Positions 6,772 through 15,963 of a stretch of DNA of 64,000 bases are shown piece by piece (the stretch's first letter is position 1; each line of letters opens with the position of its first letter). A program made the position numbers and the translations under genes. The DNA is taken from positions 54,179 to 118,178 of the forward strand of contig CAJPQT010000002.1 of NCBI GenBank assembly GCA_905372865.1, read 5' to 3'. This DNA is from an uncultured Centipeda sp. GTDB lineage: Bacteria > Bacillota > Negativicutes > Selenomonadales > Selenomonadaceae. The notes under the pieces were generated by a model. That model made no database searches, was not told the DNA's origin, and saw nothing but the letters and a program-made list of their open reading frames with translations.

Positions 6772-9000
6772 CCGCTCTTCTTCCGCCTCATTCTCCATCA
6801 AGCCTTTCTTCATGTCATAAGCCGACAAATCGACAAGAACAGTAATTTCTTCATCCATCTTGTAAAGCGCTCCGTGCATCAGAAGCTCTTCTGCTATATT
6901 CGACCGAGCAGAAGCCATATAACGTGCAGCCTTTCGCAGGAGACTGCGTGAGCGTTCCCCCGCTTCGAGATGCCGGAGCAATTCCTTGGCCTCATCTTCC
7001 AGTGGAATCAAAACGGATATGGTCTGTTCCTCAATCAAGTGAAACTCTTCGGCGATTTTTGCAAATGCAAGTTCTCTCGACTTTCCCATAATATCTTTGC
7101 AATCCAATCGTTTCTCTCCGCCCAAGTCATAAAGTTCGTTAAAATACATCCGAATCGCTGCGGGGTTCGCGAGATTTTCCCTATATTTTCGAGCGACGAT
7201 CTGCGTTGTATCGGCAGCAAGGAAGTTTTTCTTCTTGGTATCCTCAAAGGAAAATACATATACGGGACTATCCTCGATTCCCTGCCGATTCTCACGATTG
7301 CATCGTCCTGCCGCCTGCACGATGCTGTCGATCCCGTTCAGCTCACGATAGACACACGGAAAATCAAGATCGACTCCCGCCTCCACAAGGCTGGTTGAGA
7401 TCACGCGGCAGGGCTGTCCGGCTTTCAACCGTGAACGAATTTCCTCTAAAACTCGTTCACGATGTACAGGATAGAGATTTGTAGACAGATGATAAACACC
7501 ATCCTTTGACTCTATCCGCTCAAAAAGCTTCTGTGCTGTTCTTTTCCCATTGACGATGCAGAGCACCTGCGCATATTTCTCCAATTCCGCCGCCAGAATC
7601 TCTCGCGACATTGGATGCTCACGCAGCTCAATCTTTGTTCGTTGAAAGAATGCGGCATTCTCCATGACAGCAGGACAGATCTCAATTGGCTGCATATCCG
7701 CAGCAAAGAATTGTTCCAGTGGGGGCTGTGTCGCCGTACACAGAACAGCCGTGCAGGCATAGTGACGCACAAGCTCCTGTATGGCTTCCATACAAGGACG
7801 CAGATAGTTAAGTGGGATCATCTGCGCCTCATCAAAGATTACAATGCTCTCGGCAATATTGTGGAGCTTCCGACATTTTGAAGGGCGATTGGCAAAGAGG
7901 GATTCAAAAAACTGCGTATTCGTGGTGACAATGATCGGCGCATCCCAATTCTCTGAAGCAAGTCTCTTACGATTCATTTCCTCGCCGGCATCATCATATC
8001 CCATATTCTGATGATGCTCAACGACGCAGTTCTCTCCCAAAATCCCGTGAAACACCGCAGCCGTCTGCTCAATAATACTTGTGTACGGTATTACGTAGAT
8101 GATACGTCTGCGCTGCACCTGCACAGCATAATGCAGCGCGAATGCAAGGGATGAGATTGTCTTTCCTCCTCCCGTTGGGATATTCATACGATAGAGATTC
8201 CCCCTGGCTTCTTTCCCTGCTGCAATAGCCTCGCGAAGCAGTTCTATGCGTTTTCGATTGAGAGGTTTGCTCATCTGCTTCTGTTCCTCCGCGGATCTCG
8301 GCGCAAAAAAACGCTCTGCGATACTCTTCTCCAATCGTTCAAGGAGCTCCCTTATCGACGGAAAGCCATCGCGGTCAACCGTTCCGTCCGACATAAAATG
8401 CTCTGTATCCAGAAAATCTCCATCGACGAGACAGGAGAAGAGCATGCGTGTATAAAGCATCACCAAAAATGGCACACGCGCAACCTTGGGCAACAGAGAC
8501 GATGTTGGAAGAAGCGGTACTGGATTCTCCTCGCGGTAGGCATGGCAGTCCGGTACCACCTTCTTGAGCCGGCCGATGAGTGTAGACTTTGCCGCTGTGT
8601 CCGCCCTCGTTCCGCGATTCGGGATTCCTCCATGATGTCCGGCAATACAGAAAGCCAACACAACTCCTGCACTGCCCAATTGTGCCATCTCCTTGGCTCC
8701 GGCAGTCGAGTGGTCAATCTTACCGCGTTTCTTTCGCTGCGCCTCCTCAGATGCACGAATATACTGCTGAAACTCCTGCGAATATTTTCCGATGTCATGA
8801 TATGCGCCCAAAGCACGTCCCATGGCTTCCTCGCCAAAGACGGATGCAAATTTCCCAGAGTGCAGAGCCACGCTTTCAAGATGTGTGCGTAGCGCCTGTT
8901 CACGAGCCGTGTTCACTCCCCTATGGGCAAGATATTCTGTCTCTGACGTGCTGCCCGTCCGCATTTCTTCATTGCACTCCATACCGTCCCCCTGTATCAT
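6763..9000 (-). CDS. cas3: CRISPR-associated nuclease-helicase Cas3 (type I-C)
   Basis: A 745-residue Cas3, recruited by Cascade to unwind and degrade the target. The N-terminal HD nuclease domain shows YHDIGK (about residues 67-72), DHSTAGA and GHHGG. The helicase half has Walker A in IPTGGGKTISS near residue 272, the DEAQ motif in IVIFDEAQMIP, and the SLVEAGVDLDFP and QAAGRCNRENR motifs. The start at 9000 follows AAAAGGA; an in-frame ATG six codons later (MECNEE) after GGGGGA is also possible. cas3 has its own promoter at 9046-9073 and is separated from cas5 by the creR-like gene, which it meets tail to tail. The cas3 promoter has no match to the pseudo-spacer. Confidence 0.95.
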   Translation of the reverse strand: MIQGDGMECNEEMRTGSTSETEYLAHRGVNTAREQALRTHLESVALHSGKFASVFGEEAMGRALGAYHDIGKYSQEFQQYIRASEEAQRKKRGKIDHSTAGAKEMAQLGSAGVVLAFCIAGHHGGIPNRGTRADTAAKSTLIGRLKKVVPDCHAYREENPVPLLPTSSLLPKVARVPFLVMLYTRMLFSCLVDGDFLDTEHFMSDGTVDRDGFPSIRELLERLEKSIAERFFAPRSAEEQKQMSKPLNRKRIELLREAIAAGKEARGNLYRMNIPTGGGKTISSLAFALHYAVQVQRRRIIYVIPYTSIIEQTAAVFHGILGENCVVEHHQNMGYDDAGEEMNRKRLASENWDAPIIVTTNTQFFESLFANRPSKCRKLHNIAESIVIFDEAQMIPLNYLRPCMEAIQELVRHYACTAVLCTATQPPLEQFFAADMQPIEICPAVMENAAFFQRTKIELREHPMSREILAAELEKYAQVLCIVNGKRTAQKLFERIESKDGVYHLSTNLYPVHRERVLEEIRSRLKAGQPCRVISTSLVEAGVDLDFPCVYRELNGIDSIVQAAGRCNRENRQGIEDSPVYVFSFEDTKKKNFLAADTTQIVARKYRENLANPAAIRMYFNELYDLGGEKRLDCKDIMGKSRELAFAKIAEEFHLIEEQTISVLIPLEDEAKELLRHLEAGERSRSLLRKAARYMASARSNIAEELLMHGALYKMDEEITVLVDLSAYDMKKGLMENEAEEERKK

Positions 9001-9045
9001 ATATCCTTTTCATCAATCATTTTTCTAAAAAATCAATCTATTAAA

Positions 9046-9073
9046 ATTATAACATAATAAGATTTCTTTTCAA
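9046..9073 (-). promoter_or_regulatory. Promoter of cas3
   Basis: Minus-strand -35 TTGAAA (9068-9073), 16-bp spacer and -10 TATAAT (9046-9051) with an extended TGT. It lies about 46 bp upstream of the cas3 start in an A+T-rich region. Confidence 0.7.
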
Positions 9074-9112
9074 TCAATATTCTCTTCAGTTTCACTTGCC
9101 GCAAATCTATGG

Positions 9113-9118
9113 TATACT
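9113..9118 (+). promoter_or_regulatory. Promoter (-10 box) of the trkA-trkH operon
   Basis: TATACT at 9113-9118 with an upstream TG (extended -10) and a weak -35 (TTTCAC) 17 bp before it. It lies 40 bp upstream of the trkA GTG, behind a GGAGGGG ribosome binding site. Confidence 0.55.
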
Positions 9119-9157
9119 TCTTTATATTTTAATCGGTAAACGCAGGAGGGGCTCATT

Positions 9158-10507
9158 GTGCGTATTGTAATTGCGGGGGCGGGGCGGCTGGGCTACAGCA
9201 TCGCAGCACTCCTTTCGGAGGAGGGGATGGATGTCGTGGTGGTGGACGGCGAAGAGAGCCAGCTCGAGGCGGCAAAAACGACACTCGACGTGCTGACGAT
9301 CGAGGCGAATATCGCAAGCCCGCTCACGATGAACGATCCCGATATCAAGAGCGCGGATATCCTCATCGCCGTCACAGACAGCGACGAGGTGAATATCGTC
9401 GCCTGCGTACTCGCGAAGAAGCACGGCATTGCACACACAATCGCCCGTATCCGCGACATGAACTTCACCGTGGAGGCAGGGCGCTATCTCAAGGAAAATT
9501 TCGACATCGACCTCGTGCTCAACCCCGAGCTCATCACGGCAAACGAGATCTCTCGCATTCTCATGACCCCCGCCGCACTCAACGTAGAGGACTTTGCGCA
9601 GGGCAAGGTGCGCCTGTTTGAGACGCGCATCCGCCGCCGCTCTGCCATTGCCCGCAAACCGCTCAAGGAGCTGACACTGCCGCACGGCGTACTCGCGGGG
9701 CTGATCTTCCGCGATCATCGCATGATCATTCCGCACGGCGATGACATGTTCCTCCCCGGGGACAATGCCTATTTTATCGGCCTACCCGACCGCATCGAGG
9801 AGTTCAGCCAAAGCCTCGTACCGAGCGACACGCACGAATTGAAACGTGTCGCCATCATCGGCGCAGGACGAACGGGGCGTGGGCTCGCTCTCCTTCTCGA
9901 GGGGCAGGGTGTGCAGGTAAAGGTGATCGACCGGAATCGTGAGCGCTGCGAACTGCTTGCAGAAAAGCTGACGACAGGGCTTGCGATCTGCGGTGACGGC
10001 ACGGACATCGACCTTCTCACAGAGGAGGGCGTTGCCGAGGCGGATGTCATTGTCTGCCTGACGGAGGACGACAAATTGAACCTGATGCTCGCACTCCTCG
10101 CACGCCATCTCTCGAACAACAAGATCAAGACGGTCGTGCGCGTCGACCGCAACGAATACATCGACCTCATGGAGAAGGTCGGCGTCAACATTGCACTCTC
10201 GGCACGTCTGCTCTCAGCAAGTGAGGTGCTCGCCTACGCGCGCGGCGGCGATGTAACGCGTGTGACTCTCTTGGAGGGTGCGCGCGCAGAGGCACTCGAG
10301 GTGATTGTCAGTGCCGGTGCTCCCGTTGTCGGCAAGAAGCTGATGAATGCGAATCTCCCACGCGAATGCCTGGTCTGTGCCTATGTGCGTGACGAGGAGG
10401 CTGCAATCCCGAATGGCATGACGGAGCTCCAGCCGAACGATCGTGTCATTCTCTTTGTCCTAAAGAGTTTCGCGAAGAAGGCGCTTGCCTATTTTGGAGA
10501 CGACTGA
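9158..10507 (+). CDS. trkA: Trk potassium uptake regulatory protein TrkA
   Basis: A 449-residue cytoplasmic gating subunit for TrkH channels. It has two tandem RCK halves, each opening with a Rossmann nucleotide loop: IVIAGAGRLGYS at the N-terminus and VAIIGAGRTGRG near residue 230. Each half also has a TrkA-C segment. NAD(H)/ATP binding to these halves controls the channel in the family. The start is a GTG at 9158, 6 bases after GCAGGAGGGG; no better start exists upstream. The stop overlaps the ATG of the first trkH (TGATG), so the subunits are coupled. Confidence 0.94.
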   Translation: MRIVIAGAGRLGYSIAALLSEEGMDVVVVDGEESQLEAAKTTLDVLTIEANIASPLTMNDPDIKSADILIAVTDSDEVNIVACVLAKKHGIAHTIARIRDMNFTVEAGRYLKENFDIDLVLNPELITANEISRILMTPAALNVEDFAQGKVRLFETRIRRRSAIARKPLKELTLPHGVLAGLIFRDHRMIIPHGDDMFLPGDNAYFIGLPDRIEEFSQSLVPSDTHELKRVAIIGAGRTGRGLALLLEGQGVQVKVIDRNRERCELLAEKLTTGLAICGDGTDIDLLTEEGVAEADVIVCLTEDDKLNLMLALLARHLSNNKIKTVVRVDRNEYIDLMEKVGVNIALSARLLSASEVLAYARGGDVTRVTLLEGARAEALEVIVSAGAPVVGKKLMNANLPRECLVCAYVRDEEAAIPNGMTELQPNDRVILFVLKSFAKKALAYFGDD

Positions 10508-11946
10508 TGCGTTTTGATTTGTTCTGGGTGCTCATGGGGCGCACAGCATACGTCTTTGCACCGCTCTATCTCATCCCGTTCGGCTACGGCTTTGCGTTCG
10601 GAGATCCGCTCGCGGGGTCATTTCTCGCGCTCGGCGTGCTGTCGGCAATCCTCGGCATGGTGTTCGGCAATATGGGGCGCAGCCATATGCGCCAGCTCTC
10701 GGTACAGGAGGGTACGCTCTTCCTTCTTGCCGTCTGGTTCCTGCTCGCCCTGCTCGGCATGCTGCCGTTCCATCTGGCAGGTCTGCACCTCTCCCCCGTG
10801 GATACGTTCTTCGAGTGCATCTCCGCACTTACGACGACGGGCATGACGACGCTCGGGAATACGCTCCCCCCCACCCTCATCCTCTGGCGTGGGATCATGA
10901 GCTGGTTCGGCGGGCTGCTCTTTATCGTCATTCTCGTGTCAGTGCTTCCTGTGGTCGGCGGCTGTTTCGGCATGGATTTCAACGTGCGTCAGGAACGCCT
11001 CTTCAGTCCGCTCTGGAATCGTATGACGCGACCCATGCGCGAAATGACGATGCTCTACATCGCCATCACAGGCATTTCCGTCCTGATCTATCTTGCAGCG
11101 GGCGATGAGATCTTCCCTGCGCTGGTCCTCGCACTCTTTACGATCTCCTCGGGTGCGGGACCGATGACGGGCGGACTTTCGCCCAAGCCGCTGCTCATGC
11201 TTGGGGCGGGGCTCGTCGCCCTGCTCTCCGCGCTTCCGCTGCTCACGCTCTGGCAAATGCTGCGCCGGAGGGCGGGAACGTCACTCACGCGTCATATGGA
11301 GCTGCGCTCTTTCTTTGTACTCTTTCTCGCAGCAGGGGCATTGCTCTCCATTCTCCCCATACTGCACGACACGCAGCCGATTACGGGCGCACTCAGCTAC
11401 GGATTTTTTTATGCTGCCTCTTTTCTGTCGACAAACGGCCTGATGCTGCAGGAGGAAGTCCCGCTTCACGGCGGTGCTGCACTGCTGCTCATCCTGCTTG
11501 CCGTCATCGGCGGCTGCATGGGCTCGGCAGCGGGAGGCTTTCGCATATCGCGCGTACTCGTGCTCTTCTCCCTCGCATGGACGGAGCTCCTGCGCACCCT
11601 CCACCCGCACTTGGTGTTTGCCGTGCGGCAGGGCGGCGGAATCGTTCCCCTGCACTCAGCGGGGCGGATTCTCGTGCTCGCATTCATCTCCGCCGCCGTC
11701 TTCTCCCTCAGCAGTCTCCTCATTGCCCTCGCAGGTCTCAGCCCCATCGAGACGATTGCACTGACGGTCTCGTGTCTCACAACGACGGGCGGTGTCGCCT
11801 CACTCACAGATCTTGATACGGCTGCGATGCTCCCCGCTTGGACAAAAGTGATATGCAGCCTGCTGATGATCCTCGGCCGCATCGAAATCTTCGCGTTCTT
11901 CCTCTTCCTCGGCTCGCTCTTCGAGGATACAGCACATACGTGGTAG
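10507..11946 (+). CDS. trkH: TrkH family potassium transporter, first copy
   Basis: A 479-residue multispan membrane protein that forms the K+ pathway of a Trk system. The four pore-loop glycines of the selectivity filter are visible: LTTTGMTTLGN, SSGAGPMTGG, LSTNGL and LTTTGGVAS. The third loop has Asn where the usual sequence is STTG, unlike the second trkH copy. Two long hydrophobic repeats and a GRIEIFAF segment near the C-terminus fit the family. Its start overlaps the trkA stop. The presence of a second, divergent trkH 6 bases downstream suggests that the two channels have different affinity or ion preference (inference). Confidence 0.92.
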   Translation: MRFDLFWVLMGRTAYVFAPLYLIPFGYGFAFGDPLAGSFLALGVLSAILGMVFGNMGRSHMRQLSVQEGTLFLLAVWFLLALLGMLPFHLAGLHLSPVDTFFECISALTTTGMTTLGNTLPPTLILWRGIMSWFGGLLFIVILVSVLPVVGGCFGMDFNVRQERLFSPLWNRMTRPMREMTMLYIAITGISVLIYLAAGDEIFPALVLALFTISSGAGPMTGGLSPKPLLMLGAGLVALLSALPLLTLWQMLRRRAGTSLTRHMELRSFFVLFLAAGALLSILPILHDTQPITGALSYGFFYAASFLSTNGLMLQEEVPLHGGAALLLILLAVIGGCMGSAAGGFRISRVLVLFSLAWTELLRTLHPHLVFAVRQGGGIVPLHSAGRILVLAFISAAVFSLSSLLIALAGLSPIETIALTVSCLTTTGGVASLTDLDTAAMLPAWTKVICSLLMILGRIEIFAFFLFLGSLFEDTAHTW

Positions 11947-11952
11947 CAATCT

Positions 11953-13401
11953 ATGAACATCTACACGGTCAACTACATTCTCTCGCGTCTCTCGTTCGCG
12001 ATGGCGGCAGCACTCGTCATTCCGCTTGTACTCGCGATTGCAGGCAACGAGCCGAGCCGCCAGGCATTCATGCTGTCCGTCCTCGTCAGTGCCTTCCTCG
12101 GTGTCGGCTTCCGCCGCTATGGAACCCCCGCCGAAGAACTGACGGCACGCGAGGGCATCGCCATCACGGCATTCGGTTGGTTCACGGGGACATTTCTCGG
12201 GATGCTCCCCTATCTCCTCGGCAACTACCTCGGTTTTCTCGACGCACTCTTTGAAAGCATCTCAGGGTTCACGGGAACGGGTGCAACCGTCTTTTCTTCA
12301 CTCGGACATCTCCCCTACAGCATTCTCTTCTGGCGGATGATGACAGCGTGGATTGGGGGGCTCGGCATCATCGTCATCTTCATCGCGCTCCTGCCGCAGT
12401 CCGGCGCAAGCACGATCTATATGTACAACGCCGAGGGCGCGGGGCCAACGATGGACCGCGTCATGCCGCGTCTGCGCGATATGACCATGGCACTCTTTAA
12501 GATTTACCTTGTCTTTACAGCAGTTACAACCATCATCTTCATGCTCTGCGGCGTCGAGTTCAGCATTGCCGTCACGCACGCAATGTCGACAATTGGAACG
12601 TGCGGCTTTTCGACCTACGACGATAGCACGATGCACTTTCACAATCTCCCGTTTGAACTGTGGACTGCCCTCTTTATGTTTCTCGCAGGCGGCAGTTTCT
12701 CCCTCTACTATCGCGCATGGGTCAAAGGCCCCTCTGTCATTCTCCGCAACACGGAGTTCCGCACCTACCTCGGCATAATCCTCGCTGCCATACTGCTCAT
12801 TGCTTTGAATCTCATTCTGGAGAAGGGGATAGACAGTGCAGATGCTGCGCGCTTCGCCGTCTTTCAAGTGACATCGCTCTCAACAACAGGCTTCGTCTCG
12901 GCGGACTTTGAAATGTGGCCGACCTTCTCGAAGCTGCTGCTGCTCCTTCTCATGAGCATCGGCGGTTGTGCAGGTTCCACGGCAAGCGGGATCAAGGTCG
13001 CACGCATCATCCTGCTCGTGCGCAATGCACGCGCTGTAATCCTCCAAAAACTGAACCCGCACCGTGTCGTCGACATCTCGCTGGGCGGCGCACACGTAGA
13101 CGGCGCAATGCTGCTGCGCGTGGGGACATTCTTCTTCCTCTACGTTACAGTCATCTTCGTGACAGCACTCCTCCTCACGATGGACGGACTGCAGCCGTTC
13201 GATGCGATTGCCGTTGCGATCACGACGCTCGGCAACATCGGCCCCGCCTTCGGCATTGTGAGCGCAACCTCTACGTACGCACCGCTCTCGGACTTTGCCA
13301 AGGGCATCCTCTGCCTCTCCATGCTCCTCGGACGCCTCGAAATCTTCACCCTGCTCATCCTGCTGCGGCCCTCGTTCTGGCGCAAGACGAAGCGGTGGTA
13401 A
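11953..13401 (+). CDS. trkH: TrkH family potassium transporter, second copy
   Basis: A 482-residue TrkH/KtrB-type membrane protein. Filter loops read SGFTGTGATV, IGTCGFST, LSTTGFVSADF and TTLGNIGPAFG, which is the classic TrkH pattern, more so than in the first copy. The C-terminal GRLEIFTLLIL is conserved. It follows the first trkH by 6 bases, with only a weak ribosome binding site, so it is likely to be translated from the same message. Only one trkA is present, so TrkA probably serves both channels. A strong terminator follows. Confidence 0.93.
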   Translation: MNIYTVNYILSRLSFAMAAALVIPLVLAIAGNEPSRQAFMLSVLVSAFLGVGFRRYGTPAEELTAREGIAITAFGWFTGTFLGMLPYLLGNYLGFLDALFESISGFTGTGATVFSSLGHLPYSILFWRMMTAWIGGLGIIVIFIALLPQSGASTIYMYNAEGAGPTMDRVMPRLRDMTMALFKIYLVFTAVTTIIFMLCGVEFSIAVTHAMSTIGTCGFSTYDDSTMHFHNLPFELWTALFMFLAGGSFSLYYRAWVKGPSVILRNTEFRTYLGIILAAILLIALNLILEKGIDSADAARFAVFQVTSLSTTGFVSADFEMWPTFSKLLLLLLMSIGGCAGSTASGIKVARIILLVRNARAVILQKLNPHRVVDISLGGAHVDGAMLLRVGTFFFLYVTVIFVTALLLTMDGLQPFDAIAVAITTLGNIGPAFGIVSATSTYAPLSDFAKGILCLSMLLGRLEIFTLLILLRPSFWRKTKRW

Positions 13402-13410
13402 TGACACATA

Positions 13411-13454
13411 CGAAAAACCTCTTTGAACCGTTCTTGGCTCAAAGAGGTTTTTCG
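13411..13454. terminator. Bidirectional terminator between trkH and yacP
   Basis: A perfect 16-bp stem, starting CGAAAAACCTCTTTGA at 13411 and closing at 13454, with a 12-nt loop. It is A-rich on one side and T-rich on the other, so it can end both the plus-strand trk operon and the minus-strand cysE-yacP operon, which converge here. Confidence 0.9.
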
Positions 13455-13458
13455 TTTC

Positions 13459-13992
13459 TTATTTCCTGCGCCGCAGCTCCTCAAGCCGCGCAAGTGTGTC
13501 GCGGTCGATGCGCTCGTGCAGTTCGCTGCGGGCGAGCGGCTGAATGTGCGGATTCATGTACTCCACTTTCATCTGCTTCTTCGCCTTCTTCACGGAGCGG
13601 CGCAGCTCAGGTGAGGTGATGCGGTACGCACCGGCACCGAGGATAACGCTCTGCTCCGCGCCGTCGGAGGTGACAACGTGTACCTCGCGCCCCGCGCGCA
13701 CCGCCGTATACGCAAGCCGTTCGATGCAGCTGTCTGCCGTCTCGCCCGCACCCGTGTAAATCACCCGCATACGGTCGCTGATCTGCAGTTCATGCTCCTC
13801 ATCCTCGGTAAAGAATGCGTCGAACACGACCGTCATCTCGTAATTCTCAAACGCACCGTACTCCGTAAGGATGTGCACGAGAACATCACGCGCCTCGTCG
13901 AGATTGCCGCGCAGGCGGATGAGCTCCGGCCATGCGTTGATGACGTTGTAGCCGTCGATGAGATAGTACTCGGGCTCCCGCTGCCTAGCCAT
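13459..13992 (-). CDS. yacP: NYN-domain ribonuclease YacP (Rae1-like)
   Basis: A 177-residue NYN (PIN-like) domain protein. In Bacillus the family member Rae1 is a ribosome-associated endoribonuclease. The sequence shows the N-terminal YYLIDGYNVINAWPEL with its acidic residue, VVFDAFF in the core, and HVVTSDGAEQ near residue 110, all typical of the fold. I take the ATG at 13992 (MARQREPEYYL), which overlaps the rlmB stop by 8 bases and follows AAGGTG, in preference to a longer frame inside rlmB. It is the last gene of the cysE-cysS-mrnC-thyX-rlmB-yacP operon. Confidence 0.9.
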   Translation of the reverse strand: MARQREPEYYLIDGYNVINAWPELIRLRGNLDEARDVLVHILTEYGAFENYEMTVVFDAFFTEDEEHELQISDRMRVIYTGAGETADSCIERLAYTAVRAGREVHVVTSDGAEQSVILGAGAYRITSPELRRSVKKAKKQMKVEYMNPHIQPLARSELHERIDRDTLARLEELRRRK

Positions 13993-14818
13993 GACACACC
14001 TTCGCCATGCGCTGACGCAGCGCCTCATACATCAGAATCGCACCTGCGGCCGAGGCGTTGAGCGAGTTGATCTTCCCACGCATCGGCAGACGCACGGTGA
14101 AGTCGCAGAGGTCGCGCGTGAGGCGGCTCATCCCGCGCCCCTCGCTCCCGATGACGAGCACGAGTGCACCTGTGAGGTTCGCACGGTCATACAGCTCCTC
14201 ACCCGCCATATCCGCGCCCGCAATCCAGAATCCCTGCTCCTTGAGCGCACGCATGGTTTGCGCGATGTTGCCGATGCGTGCAACGGGCACGTACTCAAGT
14301 GCACCTGCCGAGACGCGTGCGACCGTCTCCGTCAGGGGGACGCTGTGGCGGCGCGGCAGAAGGATCCCGTGCACGCCGGCCGCATCCGCCGTGCGCAGCA
14401 GCGCTCCGAGATTCTGCGGATCCTCAATGCCGTCGAGGAGGAGCAGCAATGGATCCTCTCCGCGCTCTCGTGCCGCCGCAATGATCTCCTCGACGGCGAC
14501 GTAAGCGACGGGTGCGACATAGGCGAGTACACCCTGATGGCGTACCCCCTCGGGCACAGCCGCATCCAACTTAGCCCGACTGACCACATCCACTGTGACA
14601 CCGTTCTCACGTGCAAGATCGCGCAGCTCGTGCACGGAAGGGCCACGCAGCCCATCCGCGAGCAGAATACGATTGATGCCGCGCCCTGCCTTGATCGCCT
14701 CTACAACGGCATGGCGACCCGCGAGGATATGGGCGGGCTGTTCCTCACTGCGCTGCTCTGTGTGTTTCTCCGTGCGTTTGTCTGCGCGTTTCTCCGCGCG
14801 TTGTTCCTTTGCTTTCAT
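13985..14818 (-). CDS. rlmB: 23S rRNA (guanosine-2'-O-)-methyltransferase RlmB-type SpoU enzyme
   Basis: A 277-residue TrmH/SpoU family RNA ribose methyltransferase. The N-terminal substrate-binding domain starts AHILAGRHAVVEAIKAG. The SPOUT catalytic domain has the three knot motifs: LDGIEDPQNLGALLRTADAAG, read as motif 1; VLVIGSEGRGMSRL; and RLPMRGKINSLNASAAGAI, which ends in the conserved NxSxA. The start at 14818 follows AGGGGGGAGC. The first 25 residues are a Lys/Arg/Glu-rich low-complexity tail (KEQRAEKRADKRTEK) that is likely disordered and may help RNA binding. Confidence 0.92.
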   Translation of the reverse strand: MKAKEQRAEKRADKRTEKHTEQRSEEQPAHILAGRHAVVEAIKAGRGINRILLADGLRGPSVHELRDLARENGVTVDVVSRAKLDAAVPEGVRHQGVLAYVAPVAYVAVEEIIAAARERGEDPLLLLLDGIEDPQNLGALLRTADAAGVHGILLPRRHSVPLTETVARVSAGALEYVPVARIGNIAQTMRALKEQGFWIAGADMAGEELYDRANLTGALVLVIGSEGRGMSRLTRDLCDFTVRLPMRGKINSLNASAAGAILMYEALRQRMAKVCHG

Positions 14819-14834
14819 TGCGCTCCCCCCTGCA

Positions 14835-15473
14835 TCATCCGCGCGGGATAAAACGATCCAGCCACGGTTCTGCCGCCACAATGAGGTCGCGCATGCGGAG
14901 CATCATCTCCTTGATCTCCCACTGCGCACCGGGAGTTCGAACGCGCTTTTCATACACATCCATAAAGGAGCGCAGGTTGAGCGTCGTGACAAAATTCGTA
15001 CATGCACCGCCCGGCAGGACGAAACGTGCATCCTGCTTGGCAACGCCCATGGCAAGCAGATCGTCATACGCCCGTTGAATCTCACGCATACATGCCATAT
15101 AGCGCGTGTATGCGTCCTCGTTGTCCGCCACCGTCTGCGGAACGACATGACCGAAGAGCCCATCCGCCTGCTTTGCAGACTGCTCGGAGACGTAGCGCTG
15201 GCTCTGTACGCTCAATGAGACGCCGATGCGGTGGCGGCTGTACTGTGCGAGCAGTGTGCGCGAGACATCCTTGACGGCAAACGTCATGGAACAGTGCTCC
15301 ACCACGGAGAGGTGCTTGCTCGTCATAATGCGCTCTAAGAGACGCAGCATCTCTTCCTCGGTCTTCTCCTCGGCGAGCAGCTCGATCGGGGAATCCGCAC
15401 TGTAGCACGTCCGCGCAGCCGTCCAGCAGGTCTTCAGATAGTTCGGTGTCTTCGAAATCAGTTTAATCTCCAT
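14835..15473 (-). CDS. thyX: Flavin-dependent thymidylate synthase ThyX
   Basis: A 212-residue ThyX, which makes dTMP from dUMP using methylene-tetrahydrofolate, FAD and NADPH. The signature RHRIGVSLSVQSQRYV fits the ThyX motif RHRxxSxxxxSxR. The N-terminus (MEIKLISKTPNYLKTCWTAARTC) and the C-terminal NLRSFMDVYEKR also match the family. Its ATG overlaps the mrnC stop by 11 bases. It sits inside a gene string otherwise conserved from Bacillus (cysE-cysS-mrnC-rlmB-yacP), so it is an insertion into that cluster in this lineage. No thyA is visible in the window. Confidence 0.94.
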   Translation of the reverse strand: MEIKLISKTPNYLKTCWTAARTCYSADSPIELLAEEKTEEEMLRLLERIMTSKHLSVVEHCSMTFAVKDVSRTLLAQYSRHRIGVSLSVQSQRYVSEQSAKQADGLFGHVVPQTVADNEDAYTRYMACMREIQRAYDDLLAMGVAKQDARFVLPGGACTNFVTTLNLRSFMDVYEKRVRTPGAQWEIKEMMLRMRDLIVAAEPWLDRFIPRG

Positions 15474-15957
15474 GCTTTTTCTCCTGCTGTATCATCATTT
15501 CTTTTGCGATAATCTGAAATGCCGCCTCCGTGATCTCCTCAAGGCGCTCCATCTCCTCACGGATGTAAAGGCTCCCAAGCAGTGCCTCAAAGCCCGTACT
15601 CGCATGATAGTCCGCGACGGACGCGCTGCGCGGCGCGTGGCTCTTCGTATTGCGCGCACGCCGATAGATGGTCTGCTCCTCCTCCGTGAGCATATCCGAT
15701 ATACCGCGGTAGGCACGCGCCTGCCAGAGTGCAGAGACAATCTGTGCGCTGAACGCATGAAGCGCCTGCACCTGTGTCTGTTCATACGAGAGCAGACGCA
15801 TCCGCACGTAGAGGTGAAAGTAGGCATCGCCTATGTATGCGAGAACAAGCGGATGGATCTGCGCCGCATCCACATGCTCGTAGCGTGTGCGGATATTGCC
15901 CGCCGCATCGGGCAGAAACATCATGCGCACGAGCTGCTGAAACCGTTCAAATTTCAT
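15463..15957 (-). CDS. mrnC: Mini-ribonuclease 3 (MrnC)
   Basis: A 164-residue RNase III catalytic domain without a dsRNA-binding domain, as in MrnC, which matures 23S rRNA in Firmicutes. Visible motifs are HPLVLAYIGDAYFHLYVR, the first acidic catalytic motif, and YHASTGFEALLGSLY, the second. KSHAPRSASVADYH lies between them. The gene follows cysS by 7 bases, the same order as in Bacillus, and overlaps thyX. Confidence 0.92.
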   Translation of the reverse strand: MKFERFQQLVRMMFLPDAAGNIRTRYEHVDAAQIHPLVLAYIGDAYFHLYVRMRLLSYEQTQVQALHAFSAQIVSALWQARAYRGISDMLTEEEQTIYRRARNTKSHAPRSASVADYHASTGFEALLGSLYIREEMERLEEITEAAFQIIAKEMMIQQEKKHGD

Positions 15958-15963
15958 GCGCGG

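Noticed and set aside
9001..9110. A second target of the pseudo-spacer at the cas3 promoter
   Set aside because: Neither strand contains the seed TTGTG next to a TTC there.
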